A DNA stretch of 37,972 nt from Labilithrix sp. (GTDB lineage Bacteria > Myxococcota_A > Polyangia > Polyangiales > Polyangiaceae): positions 1 through 37,972 of the forward strand of contig JAQBQJ010000134.1 in assembly GCA_028287065.1 (NCBI GenBank), read 5' to 3'. Each line of letters starts with the position of its first letter. Position 1 is the stretch's first letter. This document shows, piece after piece, positions 7,278-16,172 of the stretch. Made by a program: the position numbers and the translations under genes. The notes below the pieces were generated by a model. That model had not been told where the DNA came from, made no database searches, and saw only the letters and a list, made by a program, of their open reading frames with translations.

Positions 7278-8525
7278 ATGCAGCTTCGTTCGCTCGCTCT
7301 CGCGTTCGTCCTCGCGCTCGGTTCGGGTCTCGCGCTCGGCTGCGCAGCGCCGACGGATCAAGGTCCCGTCGCGAGCGGCTCCGACGACATCGTCGATGTC
7401 CCGCAGACCGACGTCGAGCGACAGTCGATCGGCAACTGCTGGATCTACGCGCACGCGAGCTGGGTCGAGTCGATGCACAAGGCCGCGACCGGTGAGGACT
7501 TCGACACCTCGCAGTCGTACTGGACGTACTGGCACTGGTTCGATCAGATCACCGGCGGCGCCGCGGGGACGATCTCGACCGGCGGCAACTGGCAGACCGC
7601 CAACGGCATCGTGAAGAAGTACGGCCTCGTACCCGAGAGCGCGTTCGTGTTCGCGGACACCGCGACCGAGATGTCGACGCGCCAGGCGACGTCGCTCGCG
7701 ATCATCAACGAGTCCCTCGCGCACGGCACGCTCCAGGCGACCGCGGCGCGCCGCGATCGCGCGCTCGTCCGCAAGGAGCTCGATCGCGCATGGGCGCTCA
7801 CCGCCGACGTCACGGCCACGCTCGACCGCGTCTTCGGCGCGGACGTCTCGCGCTCCTTCACATCGACCACGTCACGCGCGGACGCGTCCGGCACGCCCAT
7901 CCAGCGCGCCGAGGACTTCGCCGTCGCGTATCCGAATTCTCCCGGTGCCGCGCCTCTGCAGCGTCGCTTGACGCAGGCGATGACCGACTGGCGACAGGTC
8001 TATTATACGGGCAACGATCGCCGCACGTTCCAGGTCCGCGTGCAGCGCGCGCTCCATGCCGCGCAGCCCGTCATCATCACGTGGTTCGTGGACTTCAACG
8101 CGCTCGAGAGTCGTGACACGCCGCTGCGTGGTGCATTCAACCTCGCGACGCTCACCGAGCTCGGTCCGGGACGACAGGGCGGACACATGACCGTCCTCGA
8201 GGACTACCAGGCGAAGCTCGCCGACGGCCGCGTGCTCGAGGCCGGCAAGACGCTCGACCCCGCGAAACCCGAGGACAAGGCGCTGCTCGACACCGCGCTC
8301 ATGCCCAGCTCGCAGGTCGAGTTCTTCCGCGTGAAGAACTCGTGGGGCTCGGCGCGCCCCGACCGCGCGTTCGCGCCGGGCATGCCGGGCTATCACGACC
8401 TCCATCTCGACTACCTCGACGGCCCGGTGAAGAAATGCACCGAGCGCGACGGAGCCACCGACACGACGAGCTGCCCCACGACGACGACGCCGCTCCAGAA
8501 CGTGGTGCTCCCGCCGGGCTTCTAG
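7278..8525 (+). CDS. Papain-fold (C1-like) cysteine peptidase lipoprotein
   Basis: 415 residues from the ATG at 7278; an ATG at 7257 in the same frame would add seven residues, and neither has a clear ribosome site. The signal ends in lipobox LALGC (Cys 22). The papain-type active site can be read in order: Gln 49 and Cys 54 in ERQSIGNCWIYA, His 303 in GRQGGHMTVLEDY, and Asn 354 in FRVKNSWGS. The long gap (~250 residues) between Cys and His and the GNCW motif are more like the bleomycin hydrolase/PepC branch than plant papains, though the protein is exported rather than cytoplasmic. No propeptide is evident between the lipid anchor and the catalytic Cys (~30 residues). The substrate is unknown; an envelope or predatory role is conjecture. 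Confidence 0.8.
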   Translation: MQLRSLALAFVLALGSGLALGCAAPTDQGPVASGSDDIVDVPQTDVERQSIGNCWIYAHASWVESMHKAATGEDFDTSQSYWTYWHWFDQITGGAAGTISTGGNWQTANGIVKKYGLVPESAFVFADTATEMSTRQATSLAIINESLAHGTLQATAARRDRALVRKELDRAWALTADVTATLDRVFGADVSRSFTSTTSRADASGTPIQRAEDFAVAYPNSPGAAPLQRRLTQAMTDWRQVYYTGNDRRTFQVRVQRALHAAQPVIITWFVDFNALESRDTPLRGAFNLATLTELGPGRQGGHMTVLEDYQAKLADGRVLEAGKTLDPAKPEDKALLDTALMPSSQVEFFRVKNSWGSARPDRAFAPGMPGYHDLHLDYLDGPVKKCTERDGATDTTSCPTTTTPLQNVVLPPGF

Positions 8526-8568
8526 CGCGGAGCTTCACGAGCTCGGCGAGACGCGGCAGACTGGGGCC

Positions 8569-10695
8569 GTGCAGCGTCCTCTCTCTTTGCTTTTCGGCGT
8601 CGTGGTCCTCGTCGCGAGCGGTGTCGGCGCGTGCAGCGATAGCGACACGATCGTGCCGCCGCCTCCCGTGCAGGTCGGCGGCGGTCGTTGCGTCCCGCCG
8701 CCTCGATCGACCGACGCGACGATCAAGGTGACCCCCGCGTTCGGCGGTCAGAAGCTCAGCGCGCCGATCGAGCTGATCGCCGGTCCGGGCAACCGCTTCT
8801 ACGCGCTCGAGCAGAAGGGCCTCGTGCGCGTCCTCGACGCCGCCGGCTCGCCCGCGACTACCGCGCTCGACATCTCCGCGAAGATCACCTCCGGCGGCGA
8901 GGCCGGGCTGCTCGGGATCGCGTTCGATCCGAAGTTCGCCGACGACGGCTTCGTCTATCTCGACTTCACTGCGCCCGTCGCGCAGCCGAAGAAGGGCGTC
9001 GTGTTCCAGTCGGTCATCGCGCGGTTTCATTCGAACGACGGCGGCCTCACGATCGATCCCGCGTCGGAGAAGCGCATCCTCGTCGTCGATCAGCCGTTCG
9101 CGAATCACAACGGCGGGCACATCGCGTTCGGACCGGACGGATTTCTCTACATCTCGCTCGGTGACGGCGGCTCGGGCGGCGATCCGATGCGCAACGGACA
9201 GAACAAGGACGTGCTGCTCGGAAAGGTCCTGCGCATCGATCCGAGGGGAGGCGACCCGTACGCGATCCCGCCGTCGAACCCGTTCGCGGCGGGCGGCGGA
9301 CGCCCGGAGATCTTCGCGTATGGCCTACGCAACACCTGGAAGTTCAGCTTCGACACGGTGAGCGGCGAGCTATGGGCCGGCGACGTCGGCCAGAACAAGT
9401 ACGAGGAGGTCGACCGGATCGTCCTCGGCGGGAACTACGGCTGGAACACGCGCGAGGGGAAGCACTGCTTCGCGGCCGACACGTGCGCGACGGAGGGCTT
9501 CATCGACGGTCTCGTCGAGTACGACCACTCCGAAGGCGTCTCGATCACCGGCGGGTACGTCTATCGCGGCACCAAGATCCCGGGGCTCTTCGGCAAGTTC
9601 GTGTACGGCGACTTCGGCAGCGGCCGCATCTGGGCCGTCGAGAAGACGGGACCCGATTCGTTCGCGCCGATGCTCCTCGCGCAGACCGAGCTGAAGATCT
9701 CGACGTTCGGTCAAGCGCCCGACGGCGAGCTCTTCGTCGCCGACTACGGCACGGGCGTCATCCACGCGATCGAGCCCGCCGGCACGTCGGTCACGCCGAC
9801 CGGCCTCGCGGTGAGCCTCGCCGAGACGGGCTGTCTCGATCCGAAGGACGCGACGAAGCCTCCGCCGGGCCTCGTCGGGTACACGGTGAACAGCCCGTTG
9901 TGGTCCGACGGCGCGACGAAGGATCGATGGCTCTACCTTCCGGAGGGCACGACGATCGGCGTCATGCCCGACGGCGACTTCGATCTCCCGCCCGGCAGCA
10001 CCGCCGTGAAGACGTTCTCGATCGGCGGCAAGAAGATCGAGACGCGCCTCTTCGTGCGTTACCCCGACGCGATGTGGGCCGGCTACTCGTACGAGTGGAA
10101 CGACGATCAGACCGACGCGACGCTGCTCGAAGCCGGAAAGACGAAGCCGCTCCCGGGCGGCACGACATGGACGTTCCCGTCACGCGCCGAGTGCTTCGCG
10201 TGCCACACGTCGGTCGCGGGCTTCACGCTCGGCCTCGAGACGAGGCAGCTCGATCGCGACGAAGGTGGAGTGAACCAGCTCGATCGCTTCGCGCCGGTGC
10301 TCGACAAGCCGGTCGTCGCGAATGCGCTCGCGCCGCTCCGCGCCGGAGGCGCCGCGGGCGCATCGGACGAGGAGCGCGCGCGCGGCTACCTCCATGCGAA
10401 CTGCTCGATCTGTCATCGCGAAGGCTATGGAGCCGGTGCCGCGACGATCGATCTGCGGATCGACACGCCGTTCGCCGCCACCAAGACGTGCAACGCCGCG
10501 CCCCAAGGCGGTGACCTCGGCGTGAGCGGCTCGAAGATCGTCGCGCCCGGCGATCCCTCGAAATCGACGCTCGCGCTCCGCATGCGCGCGCTCGATCAGA
10601 ACCGCATGCCGCCGCTCGCGACGCATGTCGTCGACGAGACCGGCGTCTCCGCGATCGAGTCGTGGATCCGCGGCCTGCCGCCGGCGTGTCCCTGA
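8569..10695 (+). CDS. PQQ-type aldose sugar dehydrogenase fused to a two-haem cytochrome c tail, lipoprotein
   Basis: 708 residues beginning at GTG 8569, chosen because it gives a complete lipoprotein signal (SGVGAC, Cys 22). Residues ~60-410 are the glucose/sorbosone dehydrogenase propeller: GEAGLLGIAFDPKFADDG, NHNGGHIAFGPDGFLYIS with the likely catalytic His, GKVLRIDPRGGDPY, YGLRNTWKFSFD and GGNYGWNTREG. Such enzymes oxidise sugars in the periplasm with PQQ. The C-terminal third carries two CxxCH haem sites (C542-H546 and C612-H616) and RMPPLA with Met 680 as a possible axial ligand. Fusion to c haems would let electrons pass straight to the respiratory chain. The stop lies only two bases from the stop of the convergent next gene. 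Confidence 0.85.
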   Translation: MQRPLSLLFGVVVLVASGVGACSDSDTIVPPPPVQVGGGRCVPPPRSTDATIKVTPAFGGQKLSAPIELIAGPGNRFYALEQKGLVRVLDAAGSPATTALDISAKITSGGEAGLLGIAFDPKFADDGFVYLDFTAPVAQPKKGVVFQSVIARFHSNDGGLTIDPASEKRILVVDQPFANHNGGHIAFGPDGFLYISLGDGGSGGDPMRNGQNKDVLLGKVLRIDPRGGDPYAIPPSNPFAAGGGRPEIFAYGLRNTWKFSFDTVSGELWAGDVGQNKYEEVDRIVLGGNYGWNTREGKHCFAADTCATEGFIDGLVEYDHSEGVSITGGYVYRGTKIPGLFGKFVYGDFGSGRIWAVEKTGPDSFAPMLLAQTELKISTFGQAPDGELFVADYGTGVIHAIEPAGTSVTPTGLAVSLAETGCLDPKDATKPPPGLVGYTVNSPLWSDGATKDRWLYLPEGTTIGVMPDGDFDLPPGSTAVKTFSIGGKKIETRLFVRYPDAMWAGYSYEWNDDQTDATLLEAGKTKPLPGGTTWTFPSRAECFACHTSVAGFTLGLETRQLDRDEGGVNQLDRFAPVLDKPVVANALAPLRAGGAAGASDEERARGYLHANCSICHREGYGAGAATIDLRIDTPFAATKTCNAAPQGGDLGVSGSKIVAPGDPSKSTLALRMRALDQNRMPPLATHVVDETGVSAIESWIRGLPPACP

Positions 10696-10697
10696 GC

Positions 10698-12092
10698 TCA
10701 GCGAGGACGAGGAGGCGGACCGCCCTTGCGCGGCACGGGCGGCGGGTGCGGCACCGGCACCTTCGGCGATGACGCCTTCTGAAGATCGTCCTCACCGAGC
10801 GAGATCGGAGGATCGCTCGGCGGCGACGAGCCTCCGTTCACCGCGACGACCGGCGGAGGCTCCGGCCACTCGAGCGACGAGGGCTTGGCCGGGATCTCCG
10901 ACTCGTCCCAGGGCTCGCGCTTCATCTCGTGGGCGATCGCCTTCTCGTTCGACATGAGCGTCTGCATCATCGCGGCACGAGCCTCGGCGAGCTTCGGGCT
11001 CTCCTCGACCTGTCCCGGCGACCACATGCTCCGCTCTTCCCCCGTGCGCACGCTCGGGATGCTCGGCGGCACGTCGTCGCCGTCGTCTCCGCCGTCGACG
11101 GCGGGGATGTCCGGGATCGCGACCGGGAAGCCCGAGTCGTTGTTCGGCTTCGTGACGGGCGGAGCCTCGCTCTGCGCGGCGATCGCCTCCGCGGCGGCGA
11201 GCGCGGCCGCATCGCCAGGCACGCTGATCGTGGGATGAGCCTCGGCGAGCTTGTCGTGCTTCGCGGTCGCGGGCTCCGGATTCGAGGCAATGCCGGCAGA
11301 AAGTGAGGAGGGCGGTGCAGCGCCACCGGCGCCGGCTGCACCGCCGGAGGAGGCTTTGCTCTCCCCGTTCGGCCCGAGTGACGTGCGTGCGCTCTCCGGC
11401 GCCTCGGGCGCGAGGCCCGCCTTGCGTGCGAACTGATCGAGCGCGAAGAGCAGCGCGTCCTGCGCGGTCTTCGCGAGCACGGTGTCCCAGCCGATCGCCG
11501 CGATGATGCCCGCGGGCGAGCCGTCACCGCCCTCGTGCAGCTTGCGGATCCACGCGACGATCTGGTCCTTGCTCAGCGTGTCGCAGAGGACGTCGGTGCC
11601 TTTCAGCTTGCCGCCGCGGCCCTGCACGTTGAGCAGGAACCACTTGTCGTCGATGAGACCGAGCTCACGCGCGGTCGCGAGCGCCTTCTGGATCGCGACG
11701 CCCGTGAGCCGGCCGTGACGCCAGAAGGACCACCACTCGGCGAGCACGATCCAGTCGATGAGGATCTCCGGCGTGATGCCCTCCTCGAAGATCGCCTCGT
11801 CGATGTCGCCGGCGACGAGCGCGTCGTGCACGACGAACTTCACCTTCTCGTCGTCGTCCTTCAGCGCCGCCTTCGCGCCGCGGATGCCCCACTTCGCGAG
11901 CACGGGCCCGCGAACGTCGTTCGGCATGTGCAGGAAGAGCTGATCCTTCGACTTCTGCTCGTCGTACGGGAAGAAGTGAGACACGAACTCTTTGGAAGTC
12001 CGAACGCGTCCGGCCTCCGTCCGGCGATGGTCTTCCATCGACAGACAGAACTTCGTCACCGCTTGATTGCGATCGTTCCTCGGTTTAGCCAC
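10698..12092 (-). CDS. Unrecognised two-part protein, helical N-terminus and Pro-rich C-terminus
   Basis: 464 residues from GTG 12092, preceded at a good distance by GGGAGGAA; an internal ATG (MEDHRR) lacks such a site. No signal peptide. Residues ~1-235 form a compact, charged, Trp-containing helical region (for example ILIDWIVLAEWWSFWRHGRL and DKWFLLNVQGRGGKL). From about residue 240 the protein is disordered: Ala/Ser/Pro/Glu-rich with an acidic patch (GGDDGDDVPPS) and a Pro-rich end (VPHPPPVPRKGGPPPRPR). I recognise no family. The gene is divergent from the 12132 gene with only 39 bases between, so the two may share a control region. Confidence 0.7.
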   Translation of the reverse strand: MAKPRNDRNQAVTKFCLSMEDHRRTEAGRVRTSKEFVSHFFPYDEQKSKDQLFLHMPNDVRGPVLAKWGIRGAKAALKDDDEKVKFVVHDALVAGDIDEAIFEEGITPEILIDWIVLAEWWSFWRHGRLTGVAIQKALATARELGLIDDKWFLLNVQGRGGKLKGTDVLCDTLSKDQIVAWIRKLHEGGDGSPAGIIAAIGWDTVLAKTAQDALLFALDQFARKAGLAPEAPESARTSLGPNGESKASSGGAAGAGGAAPPSSLSAGIASNPEPATAKHDKLAEAHPTISVPGDAAALAAAEAIAAQSEAPPVTKPNNDSGFPVAIPDIPAVDGGDDGDDVPPSIPSVRTGEERSMWSPGQVEESPKLAEARAAMMQTLMSNEKAIAHEMKREPWDESEIPAKPSSLEWPEPPPVVAVNGGSSPPSDPPISLGEDDLQKASSPKVPVPHPPPVPRKGGPPPRPR

Positions 12093-12131
12093 CGATTCCT
12101 CCCAGCGAGGAAATAAGGCTACACCTACGGA

Positions 12132-12998
12132 GTGGCCGGCTGCGTGACCATCTTGCGTGTGGGTGCGCTGGCCATGCTTGTAGGACACGGTTGCACGACG
12201 CAACGGTCGGCGAGCGATCCCCGCGTCGCGCTCGCGACGCCCGAGCTCACGATCCCGCCGCTCGATGCGGGCACCTACGCCGCTCCCGACGCGCCGGGCA
12301 GCGTGCGGTTCGGTCATCCCGTGCCTGGTACGGGCGCAGCGTGGGACGTCTCCGTCCGCGCGAGGAGCCACTCGGAAGATCAGGAGTCGACGTACGAGTC
12401 CGACTATCGCGTCGAGGTGCTCGCGGTCGACGGTCCTGCGCCCTCTCGCGTGCGACTCCACTTCACGCGCAACGTCCACGTGTACCAGGGTCAGGAGAAG
12501 GCCACGGTCATCGACGGCAGGGAGTACGTCGTCGACGCGCGCGCGCCTCACGTCCGCGATGCGAACGGCAACGCGGCGCCCGAGCCCGAGACCGAGCGCG
12601 TGCTCGACGTGTTCCCGGATCTCGGGACGCGCGCTCGCATCGACGAGGTCCTCCCCGACGCCGCCATGAAGGTCGGCGACCGGCGCGACGAGCTCGCCGC
12701 CGCGATCCTGCGCGTGATCCATCCGCGCGCGTGGACGCTGGGGTCGGGCACCGCGCTGCTCGCGGACGCGGGAAGGGACCACGCGCGCTTCGCCGTCACG
12801 TTGGACGCGACGAGCAGCAGCGGTCTCCACATGCTCCTCACCGGCGACGCGAACGTGCGCCTCCGCGACTCGCGACTCGAAGAGCTCACGCTCGAGGGGC
12901 GCTACGAGCAGACCACGAAGGGGCGCACGGATCCGCCGGGCAGCTTCGTGCTCACACGGCGGATCACTTCGGAATCGGAAGCGCGCAGCGCCCGTTGA
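12132..12998 (+). CDS. Putative exported lipoprotein of unknown function
   Basis: 288 residues from GTG 12132; a GTG at 12144 is an alternative, and neither has a strong ribosome site. The N-terminus is hydrophobic and ends in GHGC, a poor but possible lipobox, followed by a Ser/Thr-rich stretch. The remainder looks like beta-sandwich: alternating strands such as WDVSVRARSHSED, YRVEVLAVDG and RVRLHFTRNVHVY, and a C-terminal half resembling a repeated fold (ARFAVTLDATSSSGLHMLLTGDANVRLRD, LTLEGRYEQTTKG). Families with this look measure or bind ligands, but I recognise none. The last 35 bases overlap the end of the convergent 12964-15240 gene. Confidence 0.6.
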   Translation: MAGCVTILRVGALAMLVGHGCTTQRSASDPRVALATPELTIPPLDAGTYAAPDAPGSVRFGHPVPGTGAAWDVSVRARSHSEDQESTYESDYRVEVLAVDGPAPSRVRLHFTRNVHVYQGQEKATVIDGREYVVDARAPHVRDANGNAAPEPETERVLDVFPDLGTRARIDEVLPDAAMKVGDRRDELAAAILRVIHPRAWTLGSGTALLADAGRDHARFAVTLDATSSSGLHMLLTGDANVRLRDSRLEELTLEGRYEQTTKGRTDPPGSFVLTRRITSESEARSAR

Positions 12999-15240
12999 TG
13001 CACTGGATCGCCGGCGAGTTGCAGCAGTCGCCGTTGGTCGTGCACTTCTCGAACTCCTGCGCGCACGCAGGGACAGTCGCGGTGCACACGAGCTTGCCGC
13101 CCGTGCCCGGACGGCAGAACCCGTCGCAGCACTCGTCGCCGGTCTCGCACGAGTTTCCCTCGGACTTGCACGGATCGACGACCCAGTAGCCGCGCGAGTT
13201 GCCGGCGAGCAGCTCCTGCGCAGGGAGATAGAACGCGGGATGGCTCGGATCCGTCCCGGCCGGGGCGTTGAGATCGATCGCGGCGACCCAGAGCTTCTTC
13301 GTGGTCGCGGTCGCGGTGAGGTCGTGGAAGCGCGGGTCGCTATAGAACGGATTGATGGTCGCGACGTTTCCATAAAGGCGACGGCTCGTGAACACGACCC
13401 ACGCGTAGCCGCCCGACGGAACTGGATTCACGGTGGGCTCGTAGTTGAGCGTCGTGTCGTCGCCGTGCGCGGCCGGTCCGGTCGGCAGGTACGACGTGCC
13501 CGCGACCTTGCCGTTCAGGTTGTCGAGCGGCTTCGCCGTCTTCGTCTTGAGATCGAGCCACCAGAGCTCTGCGTGCGTGCCGACGTCCGCCTTCGGATCC
13601 GGCGGCGCGATGTCGGCGTCGGAGCGCGTACCGCCGTAGTCGCGTCCGTTGAAGCGCGTCTCGAGCTCGAACACGATCCCGTCGTTGGTCGGGAGGAACG
13701 AGGGGAAGACCGCGGTGCCCGCCGCCGGCGCGAACAGCTTCGTGATCGGACCGAACTGCTTCTTCGTCTTGTCGAACGTCATCGTGCCGAGCGTCTTCTT
13801 GTCGGCGTCGGTCGCGCCGGCGAACATGGTGAAGGCCAGGTTCTTGCCGTCGGGCGAGAACGACGGGTACGCGGCGCTGAAGCCCGCGGGCCAGTTCGTG
13901 GTGATCGCGGCCGGCGCTCCCGTCGCGCCCGTGGGCACGCTGTAGAGCCCGTTCGGCGTCATGTTCGAGCCGGCCGCGGTGCTCGAGTCGCCGAGGAACA
14001 TCGAGCCGTCCGGATAGATCGCCGGCCACGAGAAGTTCGCGGAGGCGGCGGCGGTCGTGATGACGGTCTCGGCGCCGGTCTTCAGATCGTACGCGCTGAA
14101 CTGGCGCGCGCCGGCCTCGCCGCGCTGTGTGATCAGCACCGAGCCGTTCGCTGCGACCGAGTGACATACGCGGCAATTCGACGAGTCGCCGCTCGCCCCC
14201 GCGACGAGCTTCGGATCCGTCGAGCCGCCGGTGATCGACAGCGTGGCCGCGCCGAACTTGCCGTCGCCGCCGACGCCGCCCGTGTAGTTCTTCGCGAGGC
14301 GCGTGCCGTACGAGTTGTAATAGACGATGCCCTTGAGCGGCGCCGACGCGACCTTCCACTTCATCGTGAGCGGGCCGTACGCGACCGCGCCCTTCGAGAG
14401 GACGAGCGTGACGGTCACGTCCTCGCCGGCGTTCGACGCGAGCAGCTGCTTCCAGGCTTGCTGCGGGATCGGATGATGATCGAACGGCGTCTTCGTCTTC
14501 GCGAAGAAGCCCTCGTAGTCGAACGCGTTCTCGCTCAGCTTGATGTAGACCGCGTCGTAGTCGCCCTGCGCGCCGGGCGCCCACTGAAGGAGAGGCGCGA
14601 GGATGCCGCGAGGCCACACGGTCTTGTCGTACGGGTAGAGCGTCTTCAGCCCCGCGTCCGCGACCGGCGTTCCCTTCAACGTCGCGATCACGCCGGCACC
14701 GACCGCCGCGCCCGGACCTTCGCCGCCGACACCGCCGTTGCCGCCCGAGCCTCCGCCGTCGGGAGCGCCGGCATCGACGACGGTGCCGCCGTTGTCCGTG
14801 ACCTTCACCTTCACGGTGATGCTCGTGCTCGCGGTCTTGCCGTTGCGCGCCGCGGTGATCGTCGCCTTCCCGCCCACGGTGCCCGATGCGGTGAAGAGCC
14901 CGGTGGTGAGACCCACGCTGCCGATCTCACCGCGATCGATCGTGAACGACGCCGGCACCTCGACGCCGCCCGTCGTGATCGCCTTGAACTGCACCGTGGG
15001 CGCGGGCTGTCCGGTCGTGAACGTGACGACCTGATCGAGCGGGGCGATCGTGAACGCTTGCGCGTCCGGATCGATCGCGCTGTCGCCGCCGAGGATCGGA
15101 GGATCGCCGCTCGACGACGTGTTTCCGCTGTCGCCCGTCGTGACGTCGCCGAAATCGGAGCTCACCGCGTCCGAACCGCACGCAACGACGAGCGCGACGC
15201 CCGAGAGCCCAAAGGCCAGCAGCGCATACAATTTCCGCAT
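12964..15240 (-). CDS. Large lipoprotein: Ig-like domain, one haem site, PD40 propeller, Cys-rich tail
   Basis: 758 residues from ATG 15240. Lipobox LVVAC gives lipid-Cys 21. Residues ~62-147 look like a bacterial Ig-like (Big) domain, then a Gly-rich linker (158-183). A single CxxCH haem site (SNCRVCHSV, C356-H360) follows. Residues ~370-560 carry TolB/PD40-like blades (SWPAIYPDGSMFLGD, YPSFSPDGKNLAFTMF, VFPSFLPTNDGIVFE). The last ~60 residues hold twelve or so Cys in paired patterns (CKSEGNSCETGDECCDGFC, CTTNGDCCNSPAIQC), a knottin-like module. The domain order suggests a surface protein with a redox centre. It is the last gene of a four-gene minus-strand run, 14 bases after the prepilin peptidase stop. 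Confidence 0.82.
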   Translation of the reverse strand: MRKLYALLAFGLSGVALVVACGSDAVSSDFGDVTTGDSGNTSSSGDPPILGGDSAIDPDAQAFTIAPLDQVVTFTTGQPAPTVQFKAITTGGVEVPASFTIDRGEIGSVGLTTGLFTASGTVGGKATITAARNGKTASTSITVKVKVTDNGGTVVDAGAPDGGGSGGNGGVGGEGPGAAVGAGVIATLKGTPVADAGLKTLYPYDKTVWPRGILAPLLQWAPGAQGDYDAVYIKLSENAFDYEGFFAKTKTPFDHHPIPQQAWKQLLASNAGEDVTVTLVLSKGAVAYGPLTMKWKVASAPLKGIVYYNSYGTRLAKNYTGGVGGDGKFGAATLSITGGSTDPKLVAGASGDSSNCRVCHSVAANGSVLITQRGEAGARQFSAYDLKTGAETVITTAAASANFSWPAIYPDGSMFLGDSSTAAGSNMTPNGLYSVPTGATGAPAAITTNWPAGFSAAYPSFSPDGKNLAFTMFAGATDADKKTLGTMTFDKTKKQFGPITKLFAPAAGTAVFPSFLPTNDGIVFELETRFNGRDYGGTRSDADIAPPDPKADVGTHAELWWLDLKTKTAKPLDNLNGKVAGTSYLPTGPAAHGDDTTLNYEPTVNPVPSGGYAWVVFTSRRLYGNVATINPFYSDPRFHDLTATATTKKLWVAAIDLNAPAGTDPSHPAFYLPAQELLAGNSRGYWVVDPCKSEGNSCETGDECCDGFCRPGTGGKLVCTATVPACAQEFEKCTTNGDCCNSPAIQCINGRCALPIPK

Positions 15241-15254
15241 CAAAACCAGAATAT

Positions 15255-16148
15255 CTAAGGCGGCGAGATATAGCGATCGAACAGGTCCAGGATCTGCCGC
15301 CGCGCGAAGAGGAACTCGAGGCAACCGAGGACGAGGAACGGGCCCATCGGGAGGCGCATCTGTCCTACCCCCCCTAGCCCCCCTAGCCCCGCATCCTTCA
15401 CTCCGCCGGTTGCTACATCCGCCGCCATCGGATCGTCGCCGAGCGCGGCGCGGGCCTCTTCGTCGCCGGCCTCGGCCTGAGCGCGGAGCGCGGCGATCTC
15501 GGCCTTCACGCTCGCGGGCACCGCGAAGGACAGGCCGAAGACGCGCATGATTGCAGCGCAGAGCGCCGACTGCATCGCACCTGCGAACACCACGAAGATC
15601 GCTCCGGGCGCGCCGAGCCACGCGCCGGCGAAGATCGCGAGCTTCGCGTCACCCAGCCCCATGCCGCTATGCCCACGAAGGCGTTTGTAGAGCGCGAACG
15701 GCAGGTAGGTGAGCGCGAGCCCGACCGCGATGCCCGTCAGCGACCCGATGAGACCGGTCGAACGCCACCACGCCGTCGCGACGGCGAGGACCCCGCCGCC
15801 GAGCGTGAGCTCGTTCGGCAGGATCATGTGCTCGATGTCGACGGCCGCGGCCGCCACGAGCATGAGCGCGAGCGCGAAGTTGACGAAGAAGTAGAACGCC
15901 GCCCGCTCGACCGAAACGGTCGGTGCCGTCATGAGCAGCTGCGCGAGCCCTGCGCCGATCGCCGTCGACACGAGCGCGAGCGCCGCATTGCGCTTCGTGC
16001 GCGCCGCCCCGGTGACGAGCAGCTCGATGTCGTAGCGACGCGGAAGCACGTCCGCGAGCCGAGCCGCGACGACGCCGCCGAGAAGACCGACGCCTGCGCC
16101 GAGCACGCGCACGACGTTCGGCGACACGATGTCGAAGAGAGCAGGCAT
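15255..16148 (-). CDS. Prepilin peptidase (A24 family), lacking the methyltransferase domain
   Basis: 297 residues, polytopic membrane protein. The two catalytic Asp of type IV prepilin peptidases are present: Asp 104 in AVDIEHMILPNELT and Asp 167 in SGMGLGDAKL. The C-terminal LPMGPFLVLG matches the family's conserved end. The N-terminal cytoplasmic domain with its CxxC zinc pairs, found in bifunctional PilD, is absent; the first ~50 residues are just a hydrophobic segment and a basic loop. A hydrophilic insert (residues ~211-263, including KAEIAALRAQAEAGDEEARAALG and a Gly/Leu repeat) splits the last membrane segments. The enzyme would cleave class III signal peptides of pilins or pseudopilins in the inner membrane. 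No pilin gene is nearby, so its substrates must be encoded elsewhere. Confidence 0.85.
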   Translation of the reverse strand: MPALFDIVSPNVVRVLGAGVGLLGGVVAARLADVLPRRYDIELLVTGAARTKRNAALALVSTAIGAGLAQLLMTAPTVSVERAAFYFFVNFALALMLVAAAAVDIEHMILPNELTLGGGVLAVATAWWRSTGLIGSLTGIAVGLALTYLPFALYKRLRGHSGMGLGDAKLAIFAGAWLGAPGAIFVVFAGAMQSALCAAIMRVFGLSFAVPASVKAEIAALRAQAEAGDEEARAALGDDPMAADVATGGVKDAGLGGLGGVGQMRLPMGPFLVLGCLEFLFARRQILDLFDRYISPP

Positions 16149-16172
16149 CCGCGGCCGATCGTACGCGAACCG

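Noticed and set aside
13240-15258. 672-codon plus-strand open frame
   Set aside because: Antisense shadow of the haem/propeller lipoprotein, Arg/Ala/Val-rich throughout.
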